64,000 bases of DNA from Roseovarius aestuarii. Its GTDB lineage: Bacteria > Pseudomonadota > Alphaproteobacteria > Rhodobacterales > Rhodobacteraceae. The notes below the pieces were generated by a model, which saw only the letters and a list, made by a program, of their open reading frames with translations, made no database searches and was not told the origin of the DNA. The stretch is taken from positions 62,001 to 126,000 of the forward strand of contig JAPWHL010000001.1 of NCBI GenBank assembly GCA_027214255.1, given 5' to 3'. A program made the position numbers and the translations under genes. This document shows, piece after piece, positions 44,588 to 54,815 of this stretch. Numbering within the stretch: the first letter of the stretch is position 1; each line of letters opens with the position of its first letter.

Positions 44588-45367
44588 TTATGATTGGCAT
44601 AAGAACGTTATCAGCAGGGAAATCTCGACAATCTGCTGTGTCGCGCCCAATATGTCTCCGGTTTGACCGCCGATTTTGGCCTTGGTCAAACGGGTGATCC
44701 CAAAGACAACCGCGCCCGCAACAATCAAAGCGGGTATCGCTGTCTGCCCGACCAACAGTAACGCGCCGCAGCCTGCGATCGCGGCGCCTGTCAAAGCGGT
44801 CCGCCCCGCAACGCGCCCGACATGATGCGACAGGCCCTGTGTGCGGGCATGGGGCAGCGCCCACATCACCACCGGCATTGCGGAGCGGGACGCCATCGCG
44901 GCGACGATCATTGCAGCCACCGCGACAGTTGTGCCGGCGTCGAGCAGGCCATAAAGGGCCGCCCAACGTGCGCCAAGGGACAGGATCAGGGCAATGACGC
45001 CATAGGTGCCGATATGGCTGTCTTTCATGATTTCTAGCCTGCGGGCGGGCTCCCAACCGCCCCACATCCCATCCACACTGTCGGCCAAGCCGTCCTCGTG
45101 CATCGCGCCGGTCAGGATCACCAACAGAGCCAACATAATAAGGGCCGTAAGACTGGCGGGCAAACCAAACCACTGTGCAACGATGCCGGCCAGCCCGGCA
45201 ATACCGGCCAGAACAAGCCCCGCCAACGGATAGGCCCAAGCGGCCTGCGCCCCTCGTGTGCCGCTTTGTCGGGCAATTGGCAGGCGTGCGATGGGCAGGC
45301 GGCTGAGAAGGCCAAGGGCGGTGGGCATATCAGCGATATGGATCAACGGGGTGTCGTTTTCGCGCAT
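44588..45367 (-). CDS. cobS: Adenosylcobinamide-GDP ribazoletransferase CobS
   Basis: Membrane enzyme for the last step of cobalamin nucleotide-loop assembly. The 259-residue protein has about seven helices. It shows [17 protein letters not shown] with the acidic metal-binding residues, and the family's [15 protein letters not shown] segment. It is divergent from cobT, its pathway partner, with an 80 bp gap. The exact start is uncertain (45367 or 45328). Confidence 0.93.
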   Translation of the reverse strand: MRENDTPLIHIADMPTALGLLSRLPIARLPIARQSGTRGAQAAWAYPLAGLVLAGIAGLAGIVAQWFGLPASLTALIMLALLVILTGAMHEDGLADSVDGMWGGWEPARRLEIMKDSHIGTYGVIALILSLGARWAALYGLLDAGTTVAVAAMIVAAMASRSAMPVVMWALPHARTQGLSHHVGRVAGRTALTGAAIAGCGALLLVGQTAIPALIVAGAVVFGITRLTKAKIGGQTGDILGATQQIVEISLLITFLCQS

Positions 45368-45447
45368 CTGATCGGTGCCTTTGGGGCTGTATCATCGGGG
45401 TTGCCCTGCGATACACGAGCAGTGGCGAAATATACAGGCAGGTTCTT

Positions 45448-46458
45448 ATGGCGCAGGCATTCAATTCTCTCGGTTCGTTCATGGCGCTGGTGCAAGGTGC
45501 TCCGGATCCGGACCCGATGGCGATAGCAGGCGCGCTGGAGCGCAACGGGCAATTGACCAAACCCCCCGGCGCATTGGGCCGGTTAGAGGATCTGGCGGCT
45601 TGGTACTGCGGCTGGCGTGGCGATGCCCGCGCGCGGGTAAGCGCACCCCAGATCGTGGTATTCGCCGGAAATCATGGTGTTACAGCGCAAGGTGTGTCTG
45701 CCTTTCCTGCCGAAGTAACGGCCCAGATGGTGGCCAACTTCAAAGCTGGGGGGGCGGCGATCAATCAATTGGCGCAGCTGTGCGGTGCACGGATGGATGT
45801 GCATGCCTTGTCACTGGACACGCCTACAGCGGATTTCACGACGGGCCCCGCGATGAGCGAGGCAGAGCTGTTAGAGGCCCTGAGCGTCGGCTGGCAGGCC
45901 GTCGACCCCAAGGCCGATGTTCTGGTCACGGGGGAAATGGGAATCGGCAATACGACCAGCGCGTCGGCTATTTCCCATCTTTTGCTGGGCGGCAGTGCAG
46001 CAGAATGGACCGGCGCGGGGACTGGCGTGGTGGGGGATGCGTTGGCGTTGAAAACACAGGTGGTGTCTCAAGCGGCCCGGTTGCATGCAGGTGCGCGCGG
46101 TCTAGAGGCGCTGCGCTGTGTCGGAGGACGTGAACTGGCCGCGATGGTCGGGGCAATGGCCCATGCCCGCGTGATGCGCATTCCCGTGATATTGGACGGG
46201 TTTATCTGTACCGCCGCCGCAGTTTGTTTGCAGGATGCGGTGCCTGGCGCGCTGGATCATTGTCTGGCCGGACATGTCAGCATTGAACCGGGGCATCCCG
46301 CCTTGTTGGACCATCTGGGAAAACAGCCATTGCTGTCTCTGGGTTTGCGCTTGGGCGAAGGATCGGGCGGGGCGTTGGCCATTGGGGTGCTGCAAGGGGC
46401 GCTGGCGTGCCACAGCGGTATGGCGACCTTTGCCGAGGCAGGCGTGGCCGCAGGATAG
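45448..46458 (+). CDS. cobT: Nicotinate-nucleotide:dimethylbenzimidazole phosphoribosyltransferase CobT
   Basis: Activates the lower ligand of cobalamin as alpha-ribazole phosphate. The 336-residue protein shows [45 protein letters not shown] and [16 protein letters not shown], all family motifs. It is divergent from cobS. No cobalamin riboswitch fits in the 80 bp between them. Confidence 0.95.
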   Translation: MAQAFNSLGSFMALVQGAPDPDPMAIAGALERNGQLTKPPGALGRLEDLAAWYCGWRGDARARVSAPQIVVFAGNHGVTAQGVSAFPAEVTAQMVANFKAGGAAINQLAQLCGARMDVHALSLDTPTADFTTGPAMSEAELLEALSVGWQAVDPKADVLVTGEMGIGNTTSASAISHLLLGGSAAEWTGAGTGVVGDALALKTQVVSQAARLHAGARGLEALRCVGGRELAAMVGAMAHARVMRIPVILDGFICTAAAVCLQDAVPGALDHCLAGHVSIEPGHPALLDHLGKQPLLSLGLRLGEGSGGALAIGVLQGALACHSGMATFAEAGVAAG

Positions 46459-46469
46459 CGGCGAGGTTT

Positions 46470-46490
46470 CAGGGGCTACCCCTGCTTTTT
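46470..46490 (+). terminator. cobT terminator overlapping the kefC end
   Basis: CAGGGG-CTA-CCCCTG is a perfect 6-bp stem followed by C and five T residues, 11 bp after the cobT stop. The CTA loop is the reverse complement of the convergent antiporter gene's stop codon. Confidence 0.75.
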
Positions 46491-48368
46491 AGCGGCCTCG
46501 TTCGCGGCGGATTCTTCTATTTGAGACAGCAGCATTGTTTGCAGCTCTGCCTCCAACTCGCGGGCGCGGGCGATATAGGCCTCATTTTCGACCGTGGGAA
46601 TGTCGGGTTTCCACAGGGTTGCCAGTTCGCGCACTGAATCGCGGTCGTGATTGTAAAAGGTGTGGACCAGTTCGGCGGATTCAAATTCGCTTAGCCCAAT
46701 GTTTTCCAACACATATCGGCCTGCGCGCAGCGAGCTGTCGAACATTTCACGCACGATATCGTTGGCACCGGCCTGATAGAGCCGGAACACTTCTGTGCGG
46801 TCGCGCGCGCGGGCAATGATATGTAGGTCGGGGCGTTCGCGGCGGGCGAACCGAACCAATCGCACGGCGGCATCCGGATCATCCAGCGCCGCGACCAGAA
46901 CACGAGCATCTTTCAACCCGGCGGCATGCAGCAGTTCAGGGCGGGTGGGATCACCAAAGAACCCTTTGACACCAAATCTGCGCATGCGCTGGATCGCTGC
47001 CAGATCATGGTCAAGAACCACCGTTTCAAATCCGGACGAGCGCACCAGCCGGTTTACGATCTGTCCAAACCGCCCAATGCCGACGATGATAATCGGGGCG
47101 CTGTCATCGATTTCGTCGGCGTCTGGGGTATCTACATTTTCGACCATCCGCTTTGACAGCCAATCATAGAAAATGAACAGCAACGGGGTGATCAGCATCG
47201 ACATGGCGACGATCAGCAACATCAGCGCCGTCAAACTGGCTGGTACGACATTCAACTGCCCGGAAAATGAAATCAGGACAAAGCCGAATTCACCCGCCTG
47301 CGCCAATGATAAGGTAAACAGCCACAAATTGCGCCCGCGCAGCTCGAACACACGGCCCAGAATGTAAAGGACAGTGCCCTTCAGCACGATAACCGCCAGC
47401 GCCAGCGCCATGACCATCAATGGCTTGCTAAACAGCAGGTCAAAGTTGATTCCAGCGCCGACTGTGATGAAAAACAGGCCCAGCAACAGGCCTTTGAACG
47501 GTTCGATATCGGATTCCAGCTCGTGCCGGAATTCGCTGTTGGCCAATACGACCCCGGCCAGAAATGCGCCCAGAGCCGGAGATAGACCAACCAGATACAT
47601 CACGAAACTGATGCCGCAGACGATCAGAAGGGCCAGTGCGGTGTACATCTCGCGCAGGCGTGCGGCGTGGATATAGCGAAAGACCGGTCGCGTCAGGTAA
47701 ACACCTGTCAGGATGATTGCGCCCACCGCGCCGAGTGTGACCAGCGTCACGGCCCAGCCGGGTAGGCCGGCAACAAGGGACAGGGATGGGGCATGCTGGA
47801 CTGTGTCTGAGGCACTTTGCTCCAGCACGCCGGACAGAACCTCGTCTGGGCGACGCGGCAAGGCCAACAAAGGCAACAGGGCCAGCATCGGGATGACGGC
47901 AATATCCTGCGTCAGCAAGACGGAAAATGCCGAACGTCCGCCCTTTGTTTGCATAAGGCCTTTTTCGGACAGGGTCTGTAGCACGATCGCGGTCGAGGAC
48001 AGCGCAAAGATCAGGCCAATGGCCAGCGCCACACTCCAGACCTGCCCCAATAGGATCGCCCCCAGCATGATGGCCGAAGTTGTCAGGAGCAACTGCATGC
48101 CGCCCAGACCCAAAAGGCGATGGCGCATATCCCACAGCGCACGTGGCTCCAGTTCCAGACCGATCAGGAACAGCATCATCACAACGCCGAATTCCGCAAA
48201 ATGCTGAAGCTCGACTGTTTCATGCCCGACCAGCCCCAGCACAGGACCGATCAGGATGCCCGCAGCCAGATATCCCAGAACAGAGCCCAATCCCAGTCGG
48301 GCGGCAATCGGGACCGCAATGACAGCCGCCCCCAGATAGATTGACGCCTGATACAGAAAACCTTCCAT
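46476..48368 (-). CDS. Kef-type potassium/proton antiporter with RCK domain
   Basis: CPA2-family antiporter. The 630-residue protein has about 12-13 membrane helices (residues 5-400), including the LGYLAAGILIGPVLGLVG and SSTAIVLQTLSEKG segments. An RCK_N/TrkA-N domain follows from about residue 425 (IIIVGIGRFGQIVNRLV). It is KefB/KefC-like; which paralogue is not decided by sequence alone. The start at 48368 (MEGFLYQAS) is chosen over an upstream extension. Confidence 0.9.
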   Translation of the reverse strand: MEGFLYQASIYLGAAVIAVPIAARLGLGSVLGYLAAGILIGPVLGLVGHETVELQHFAEFGVVMMLFLIGLELEPRALWDMRHRLLGLGGMQLLLTTSAIMLGAILLGQVWSVALAIGLIFALSSTAIVLQTLSEKGLMQTKGGRSAFSVLLTQDIAVIPMLALLPLLALPRRPDEVLSGVLEQSASDTVQHAPSLSLVAGLPGWAVTLVTLGAVGAIILTGVYLTRPVFRYIHAARLREMYTALALLIVCGISFVMYLVGLSPALGAFLAGVVLANSEFRHELESDIEPFKGLLLGLFFITVGAGINFDLLFSKPLMVMALALAVIVLKGTVLYILGRVFELRGRNLWLFTLSLAQAGEFGFVLISFSGQLNVVPASLTALMLLIVAMSMLITPLLFIFYDWLSKRMVENVDTPDADEIDDSAPIIIVGIGRFGQIVNRLVRSSGFETVVLDHDLAAIQRMRRFGVKGFFGDPTRPELLHAAGLKDARVLVAALDDPDAAVRLVRFARRERPDLHIIARARDRTEVFRLYQAGANDIVREMFDSSLRAGRYVLENIGLSEFESAELVHTFYNHDRDSVRELATLWKPDIPTVENEAYIARARELEAELQTMLLSQIEESAANEAAKKQG

Positions 48369-48546
48369 GCGGGTAGGGTCCTTTTGGGATGATGATGACA
48401 ATCCCCAGTGTATCGGCTGACCCCGTGCGATCAATCACATAGGGGCAACCGGTGCCAATGAGGTCGTTGATGACGCAAAATCTGTGGCAGTATGCCTAAA
48501 CCTGACCCGTGTTTAACAGACGCCTCAGGACACAAGACGGGCTTGC

Positions 48547-51375
48547 TTAGCCTTTGGGCATTTGCAGGATCACGGCGCGCCCGCGTTTAACATAGCGCAA
48601 TTCGCTGTCACCTATAGCGGCCACTTGGCCACCGTCCAGCTTGTCACCCACTTGTACTTTTTTGTAGCGCCCGTTGCTCAACCGGACCAATGCACGGCGG
48701 CTGGCGGGGGATCCATAAACGCCGATCAGGTTAACCTGACGCAGATTGATCATGTTTTTTTCTGTGGCTTGCTTGGCGACTGACGCGCTGGAGGGCAGGG
48801 AGGGGCTCATCGCCTGCGAGGCGGCGACAGGCTGCGCTGCGGCGACAGTGCGCGATTTATTGACGGTGGCCTCAAAGTTGTCGGGCCGTTTCAGCGGAAC
48901 CAGCGAGGCACTGACCGCTTGTGGCAAGGCGTCATCAAAGCTGTCGGGTTCGCTGTCGTCCAATTCTGCATCCGCGATGTCGGCCTGATCTGCCTGTGCC
49001 AAGGCGCGATCAACGGCAGCAGTGTCGACCAGAGGGGTTGTGGCCGCGTCCTGAGTGCTGCGCAGGGTCGCGGCCTGTGCGCTGACGCTGGCTGGGCGCA
49101 GCCGTGGCCGTAGCGCGGCAAGTGCGGAATCGGCGGCGGGGGATTCTGTGGTATCGGTTGTGGCGTCGGCGGCGTCTTGCGCGATGCTGCCAGGGCGCAG
49201 ACGTGGGCGTACACTGGCGAGGGCGGGATCAAGTACCGTCACGTCTGTGGATGCGTCTGCTGATTGTTCTGCGCCTGTATCGGTCGCATCCGGCGTCGAC
49301 TGGGCCGGGTCAGAGGCTGCGACGTCGGTGTCAGGCTGATCCGTCGTTGCTGTGCCGGTTGTGGTGGGCGGAGTTTGCTGCATGACAACCGGAGGGCTGG
49401 GATCGGGGCGCCCTGCAAACACCCGAACCCCTTGCGGGGTCATCGCGCCATCCGGCGTCGCACGAACAAAGCCGTTTTCATCAAAGTCGAATAGAACGCC
49501 CGGCGGTGGCGGGTCTGGCGGGGTTTCGGGGCGCACGTCCAAGCGCCCGAACGGCCCGGTTTCCTGACGTTCGTTGACTTTGGGGCGGGCGACAGACGGG
49601 TCCAAGGAAACTTGGTACAATTCGTCCAGCCCATGCTGAGCCGCGGGCGCGTCGGGGGGCGACGGGGCCATCTGCCAAATGCCGGTGGCGGCATAGCGCG
49701 CCAAGGCTTCGCTGGGCGACAGGGCGTCTGAGGTGTTTGGCAATTGCGTGATGTCGGATTGCGGCAGCGGCGTGATTGCAGGTTCAAGTGCCGCGATGTC
49801 TTCGCCCGCGTCTGGCAGCGGATCGATTTGAAGCTGCGGTACAGACGCAATCGGGTCTTCGGCGTCGGCTGTGGCCTCTGTTGTGTCTTCGGCGGGGGCT
49901 TCGGTCAGGCGGATATCTTCGGGTTCGCCAAACAGGCTGGACAGGCCTTCATCCAGAAACAAAGACGCCCATGCCGCGACACCGACCAGAAACAGCAGTA
50001 AGACAGCGGTCAGGATCAGGCCCAGAAAACGTGGTTTGCCGCCGACGTCGTGCTGTCGCGCGCCAAATACGGTCATGCGCTGGCGTTCGTCCTCGATCGA
50101 GGCGGTTGCGGCGGGTTTGGCTTTGCCAGATCTGAACAGGCCTTTCTTTTTGGCCGAGGGTGCAGCGGATTCGATCTCGGCCTTGCTGGCTTTGACGGGG
50201 GCAGATTTGGCCGGTTTCTTGCGGGCCTTGCGACGTTTCAGGGCTGCCGCCGCGCCGGATGCAACAGTTGCCAGAACGGTGGCACCGCGGGATTTGGGGG
50301 CTGGCCGCGCGTCTGGATCGGACCGCAACGAGGCTGCAATCTCCGAGATCTCCGGCGGCGGCGCGAGAGCATCGCCGCCCGGGCCGGGGATCGGCGGAGC
50401 TGGGGCAGCTGTCTCATCTGTAGGAAGGTCAGGTGAAGGTGGCGTCGCGATCAGCGATCCTTCGACCCGGTTGGCACGCGGCTGTCCGCTGAGTGGCGGG
50501 GCCGAGCTTGACGGCTCAAGGCTGCGCCGCGCGCGAATGCTTGCAAAAACGATTGGGCCGTCGCCAGAAGGTACGGCCTGTGGGGCGGGAGCGGTCTTTG
50601 CCTGTTTCGGTTGCGCAGAGGCCGTCGCTTCGGGGGTCGTTTCGGCGGATGTTTGCGCATCTTGCTCTGATGCGACCGCATCGTTGTCCGCTGCGTTGTA
50701 AGGTTTTGGCGTTGTAACCTCGGTTTCGGCCTCAGTTTCGCCAAAGGATTGCGATGCGTCCTGAAGGACGTCCGCATCATCAGGACTGATTGGATCTTCT
50801 GGCGCGGGAACAGGATCGGCCTGAGGGGCGGGTAGGGTAACGGGGCCGACCACGGCAATGACGTCAGTGTCGCGTTCGATCTCGGCGCCATCGGGCACGA
50901 TGCGTTTGGCCTGCTTGGTGGTTCCAAAAAATGGTTCGCCACTGAACTGTTCTGTGCTTGGCATGGCGGCGAAACTGACCGGAGCAAAGTCGTGCTCGGC
51001 GGCAAAGGCTTCGGCCTCGGCCAAGGTTTCGCGGGCGACAGCTGCCACCTGCACACGGCCATCCTGCGCGGACCAGTCATAGTAGAGGTCATCAACCGCA
51101 TAAGGGGTCGCACCGTCCAGCGCGGCGCGCACGGCCTCGTCCGGATCGCCCTCAGTTTCGATATAAAGATATTTGATCTGCTCATCGGGGATGATCAGCT
51201 TGCACATGACCTCGCCGGGAGCGAGCGCCTCGGCGCGGCTGCGCAATTCGGCCAAATCGGCGGTCAGATCGGGACTGTCCAGCGACACATCGCCAACGGC
51301 CTGCCATCCCGGCGCGCCGCGATACAACAGACCGATGCCTTGAAACGATAAGGTAAGGGCAAAATTTGGTTTCAT
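48547..51375 (-). CDS. Large single-pass membrane protein with possible PilM/GspL-like N and PilP/GspC-like C ends
   Basis: Function unknown. The 942-residue protein starts MKPNFALTLSFQGIGLLYRG. Residues 1-120 (LTADLAELRSRAEAL, LIIPDEQIKYLYIETEGD, ALDGATPYAVDDLYYDW) resemble the start of pilus or type II secretion assembly proteins of the PilM/GspL kind. Residues 120-430 are acidic, Pro-rich and probably disordered. One membrane helix lies near 447-470. A second disordered region runs to about 870. The last 70 residues (INLRQVNLIGVYGSPASRRA, VQVGDKLDGGQVAAIG) look like the PilP/GspC periplasmic domain. Both resemblances are by eye and unconfirmed. Confidence 0.75.
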   Translation of the reverse strand: MKPNFALTLSFQGIGLLYRGAPGWQAVGDVSLDSPDLTADLAELRSRAEALAPGEVMCKLIIPDEQIKYLYIETEGDPDEAVRAALDGATPYAVDDLYYDWSAQDGRVQVAAVARETLAEAEAFAAEHDFAPVSFAAMPSTEQFSGEPFFGTTKQAKRIVPDGAEIERDTDVIAVVGPVTLPAPQADPVPAPEDPISPDDADVLQDASQSFGETEAETEVTTPKPYNAADNDAVASEQDAQTSAETTPEATASAQPKQAKTAPAPQAVPSGDGPIVFASIRARRSLEPSSSAPPLSGQPRANRVEGSLIATPPSPDLPTDETAAPAPPIPGPGGDALAPPPEISEIAASLRSDPDARPAPKSRGATVLATVASGAAAALKRRKARKKPAKSAPVKASKAEIESAAPSAKKKGLFRSGKAKPAATASIEDERQRMTVFGARQHDVGGKPRFLGLILTAVLLLFLVGVAAWASLFLDEGLSSLFGEPEDIRLTEAPAEDTTEATADAEDPIASVPQLQIDPLPDAGEDIAALEPAITPLPQSDITQLPNTSDALSPSEALARYAATGIWQMAPSPPDAPAAQHGLDELYQVSLDPSVARPKVNERQETGPFGRLDVRPETPPDPPPPGVLFDFDENGFVRATPDGAMTPQGVRVFAGRPDPSPPVVMQQTPPTTTGTATTDQPDTDVAASDPAQSTPDATDTGAEQSADASTDVTVLDPALASVRPRLRPGSIAQDAADATTDTTESPAADSALAALRPRLRPASVSAQAATLRSTQDAATTPLVDTAAVDRALAQADQADIADAELDDSEPDSFDDALPQAVSASLVPLKRPDNFEATVNKSRTVAAAQPVAASQAMSPSLPSSASVAKQATEKNMINLRQVNLIGVYGSPASRRALVRLSNGRYKKVQVGDKLDGGQVAAIGDSELRYVKRGRAVILQMPKG

Positions 51376-51459
51376 CGTCACTGTCTTAGCACTCAAGGAT
51401 ATGCGGGTGGAGTCCCGTCGCACTGTTTTACAGCAGCTTCTTGCCAAGGCAAAGCAAAA

Positions 51460-51486
51460 GCCCGCCAGATACCCAGACTGGCGGGC
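51460..51486 (-). terminator. Rho-independent terminator after metY
   Basis: Read on the minus strand: GCCCGCCAG, a 9 nt loop, CTGGCGGGC, then TTTTGC. It is the second of two hairpins downstream of metY and the one with a T run. Confidence 0.75.
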
Positions 51487-51507
51487 GGAACATCATTTTA
51501 ATCCGTT

Positions 51508-51534
51508 GTTGCGGGCACAGATTGTGCCCGCAAC
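51508..51534. repeat. Perfect 12-bp palindrome downstream of metY
   Basis: GTTGCGGGCACA-GAT-TGTGCCCGCAAC lies 40 bp after the metY stop and before the T-rich terminator. It gives the transcript two successive strong hairpins. Confidence 0.7.
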
Positions 51535-51573
51535 ATGGCGGCCCAACTGGTGGGCCGGTGTGTGTGGCGCTGA

Positions 51574-52851
51574 TCAGCCCGCGTTGTTCAGGGCTTGATC
51601 CAGATCGGCAATCAGATCCTTGGCGTCTTCGATCCCGATGGAAATACGCACCACATCCGGGCCTGCCCCCGAGGCAATCTGTTGCTCGGTCGTCAATTGA
51701 CGGTGTGTGGTCGATGCGGGGTGAATGACCAGCGAGCGTGTATCGCCAAGGTTTGCCACATGGCTGAACAGTTCCAGCGAGTCCACAAATTTGACGCAGG
51801 CGTCATAGCCACCTTTCAACTGCATGGTGAACAAACCACCCGCGCCGCGCGGACAGACTTTGGCCATACGGTCATGATAGGGTGACGATTCCAGCCCCGC
51901 ATAGGTTACGGATGCGACCTTGTCATGCCCTTCCAGCCAAGCCGATACAGTCTGGGCGTTTTCGACATGGCGTTGCATCCGCAGGCTGAGGGTTTCGATC
52001 CCCATCAGCGTGTAATGTGCCGCCTGTGGGTTCAATGTCATGCCCAGATCGCGCAGACCGATAGCGATGCCGTGAAAGGTAAACGCCAAGGGGCCGAATG
52101 TTTCGTGGAACTTCAGCCCGTGATAGGCAGGTTCTGGCGCGCTGAGCGATGGGAACTTGTCCGAGGCGGACCAATCAAACGTGCCGCTGTCCACCACGAC
52201 GCCGCCAGTGACGGTGCCATTGCCGGTCAGGTATTTGGTCATTGAATGCACGACCAATGTCGCGCCCAGCTCGATCGGGCGGCACAAATAGGGGCTGGCG
52301 GCGGTGTTGTCGACGATCAGCGGCAGGCCGGCGGCATCTGCCACGTCGGCCAGGGCGCGGATATCGGCGATGTGGCCGCCAGGGTTGGCGATGGATTCGC
52401 AGAACACTGCGCGGGTGTCATCATCGATTGCCGCATTGACCGCGTCGAGATCGTCGATGTCCACAAATCGCGCGGTCCAGCCAAAGCGCTTGATTGTCTG
52501 GCTGAACTGCGTGATCGATCCCCCATAAAGGCGGGTCGATACGACCACGTTCTTGCCCGGTGCCATCAACGGGAACAGTGCCATGATCTGGGCCGCGTGA
52601 CCGGAGGAACAGCACACAGCACCTGCGCCACCTTCAAGTGTCGCAACGCGTTCCTGCAACGCGGCAACGGTGGGGTTGGTCAGGCGGGAATAGATGTACC
52701 CGACCTCTTGCAGGTTGAACAAAGCGGCCGCATGCTCGGCGTCGCGGAACACATAGGCGGTTGTCTGATAGATGGGCACCTGACGGGCGCCGGTGGCCGG
52801 ATCGGGGCGCGCGCCGGCGTGAATCTGTAACGTGTCAAAGCCATAGGTCAT
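51574..52851 (-). CDS. metY: O-acetylhomoserine sulfhydrylase (MetY type)
   Basis: PLP enzyme that makes homocysteine from O-acetylhomoserine and sulfide. In roseobacters it could also take up methanethiol from DMSP demethylation to form methionine directly. The 425-residue protein has YIYSRLTNPTVAALQERVA, the VDNTAASPYLCRPIE segment and the PLP lysine in HSMTKYLTGNG near residue 210. The length of about 425 separates MetY from the shorter MetB/MetZ. No clear SAM riboswitch was found upstream. Confidence 0.92.
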   Translation of the reverse strand: MTYGFDTLQIHAGARPDPATGARQVPIYQTTAYVFRDAEHAAALFNLQEVGYIYSRLTNPTVAALQERVATLEGGAGAVCCSSGHAAQIMALFPLMAPGKNVVVSTRLYGGSITQFSQTIKRFGWTARFVDIDDLDAVNAAIDDDTRAVFCESIANPGGHIADIRALADVADAAGLPLIVDNTAASPYLCRPIELGATLVVHSMTKYLTGNGTVTGGVVVDSGTFDWSASDKFPSLSAPEPAYHGLKFHETFGPLAFTFHGIAIGLRDLGMTLNPQAAHYTLMGIETLSLRMQRHVENAQTVSAWLEGHDKVASVTYAGLESSPYHDRMAKVCPRGAGGLFTMQLKGGYDACVKFVDSLELFSHVANLGDTRSLVIHPASTTHRQLTTEQQIASGAGPDVVRISIGIEDAKDLIADLDQALNNAG

Positions 52852-52981
52852 GGTCTCGTCTCCCTAAAAAAATTCTGTCGGTAGGTGTAGGGCATGCGCA
52901 GAGGCTGAACAACTGGCAAGCCATGCGGATTGAGGTGCCGCCCGAAAACAATGTTTTCCTCGGTCGTTGATCTTGGAAACG

Positions 52982-53989
52982 TTAGCGCATCCAGAACCCG
53001 TTACGTTTGATTTTATTCCGGATGGCCTGTTCGCGGCGGGGAAGGTCGTTCTGATCGAACAAGTCACGCACTTTCATGCCACGCCCTTGATAGATCATAC
53101 GTTTGATCGGGTCGTATTCCTTGAGAACCTTCTTAACGCGGTTGGGCGCGGTGATGTCGTGAAGCACCTCAACCACCCGGTCCGATTCGCGTGCATAAAG
53201 CAGTGGCAAAAGGCGATAGTGGCAACTGACATCGCCATCCAGATACCCCGAAGGAAGGGTGTCACGACCCCCACCCAAGGCATGGATCACCAGCGGCAGC
53301 GCGACCTGATCCAGCCACGGATCCAATTCCTGACACACCAGTTCGGGCGGCGCGTCATCGCGGATGGCCAAAGCATAGTCCAGAAACCGTTGGCCAAACT
53401 CCTGCGGGCATTTGTAGTAAAAGAACCCGGCGTTGAAATAGAGATAGCGTTTCCAGTATTCATCCGGCTGGCTGAGGTCGAGCGATGTTTCAAACTCCAG
53501 CCCGAATTTGTCATAAAGCGATTTCCACGTGTCGGCGTAGCCGGGGCCGTAAAGCTCGGGCTGGGGCCACGTGCCTTCGCGGCGCAACGATGCGCTGGGC
53601 CGGTCGAAATCGAAGGGCACCTGCGTCAGATCACCGGTGATCAACGTGTCCGTGTCAAAAAACACGAAAGGTTCACCTGCGGGCAGGATCGACAAGGCTT
53701 CGATCTTGTTGCCATAGGCGTAGGATTGACCGAAATGCCGGTTTTCAAACGGGACGATCTCGGCGTCAAAACTGTGCAGTAACTCGCGGGTTTCGTCGCC
53801 GCGAATACGTGGATCGTTCTGCCACAATGGACCGGGCTGTGGTTCGGCTATGATCAGGCGGCCAGCGAAATCGGGGCAGTTGGCCCGCAGCGAGGCGCAA
53901 AACAGCACGGCCTCATATTGCAACCGCCCGCCTTGCGCGATGATCATCACGTTAAAGTTTGGGAACGTGGGCTGAGCCTGTGCCGTCAT
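52982..53989 (-). CDS. Glycosyltransferase-like protein (GT-A fold, DxD)
   Basis: A 335-residue soluble protein. It shows VMIIAQGGRLQYEAVLFCAS at the N terminus, FVFFDTDTLITGDL near residue 110 with the DxD metal motif, and YFNAGFFYYKCPQEFG, typical of GT8-like transferases. The C terminus is basic. Donor and acceptor are unknown. The start at 53989 (MTAQAQPTF) fits best; the frame runs much further upstream. Confidence 0.75.
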   Translation of the reverse strand: MTAQAQPTFPNFNVMIIAQGGRLQYEAVLFCASLRANCPDFAGRLIIAEPQPGPLWQNDPRIRGDETRELLHSFDAEIVPFENRHFGQSYAYGNKIEALSILPAGEPFVFFDTDTLITGDLTQVPFDFDRPSASLRREGTWPQPELYGPGYADTWKSLYDKFGLEFETSLDLSQPDEYWKRYLYFNAGFFYYKCPQEFGQRFLDYALAIRDDAPPELVCQELDPWLDQVALPLVIHALGGGRDTLPSGYLDGDVSCHYRLLPLLYARESDRVVEVLHDITAPNRVKKVLKEYDPIKRMIYQGRGMKVRDLFDQNDLPRREQAIRNKIKRNGFWMR

Positions 53990-54206
53990 GCGCCTGCCTT
54001 TGTCGACTTGATTTTTGTGCACGATACAGGCCTTGTTAAAGCGTTTTTCCTTTAGTCGGAAGCATTGATTGGATGGATTATGTCGAAACATGGCCCATCG
54101 ACGGGCATTCCTCCGTTTCCAAGGTTCAGGAATTTCGAAAAACGCTGTAGCGTGGTACAAAGGGTCAGGCGCCCGGTATTTGACAGGTACAATTAGGAAT
54201 AATGAT

Positions 54207-54680
54207 ATGTTGGACATTATATTGATCGGTCTTGCACTGGCGCTAGGTGCGGGCGGTGATGGGGCGGATGCGCCGGACACGGCGGTGGCCATCAACGGAT
54301 TTCAGGCCGAACCACAGACCCCGACAGGCAAGTTTACTACTGCGACCGAGGTCAAACCGATCCTTGGCATGACCCGCGCCAACTGGGTTGCGGTGCGCGA
54401 ATATGACGGTCAGGACCTGATATATTTCACGCATCTTTTGGCGTGGCGGTGCGGGCTGCATGAAATTCGCTATTCCGTAAACGGTGGCCCGTTGGAGCTG
54501 TGGGCTATGCCGCCCTGCCTGCTGGATACCAACGCGCCCAACGCCATAGATACCGATTTGGGACTGCCGTATATCGCCCGCCCGCTGGGCAGCGTCAGCG
54601 CGATGCAAGTCGAGCTTTTGTACGATGACATGACAACCGAAACGGCCAGTTTCCAGCGCAGCGATATCTTGATGCCCTAA
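54207..54680 (+). CDS. Uncharacterised exported protein
   Basis: A 157-residue protein with a short hydrophobic N terminus (MLDIILIGLALALGAGGDGA) that may be a signal peptide or anchor. The remainder is beta-rich (TRANWVAVREYDGQDLIYFT, LLAWRCGLHEIRYSVNGG) with a Cys pair. No family recognised. The frame opens at 54069, but the hydrophobic start at 54207 is more credible. Confidence 0.7.
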   Translation: MLDIILIGLALALGAGGDGADAPDTAVAINGFQAEPQTPTGKFTTATEVKPILGMTRANWVAVREYDGQDLIYFTHLLAWRCGLHEIRYSVNGGPLELWAMPPCLLDTNAPNAIDTDLGLPYIARPLGSVSAMQVELLYDDMTTETASFQRSDILMP

Positions 54681-54815
54681 TCCCTCGGACGGAAGGGGCG
54701 TGGGATCCCTTTTTTGTCCGCCCCATGACGCAGATCAAAGCCGAACACGCGGGCGATCTTTACTGTGAACGCGGTGCATATCAATGCCCGTCGTTTTAGC
54801 GCAGGAGGTTTGCCA

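Noticed and set aside
45368..45447. Cobalamin riboswitch between cobS and cobT
   Set aside because: The gap is only 80 bp, too short for the aptamer, and has no B12 box.
52852..52981. SAM-type riboswitch in the metY leader
   Set aside because: The 130 bp leader lacks the conserved pseudoknot strings of the SAM-II or SAM/SAH classes that I could recognise.
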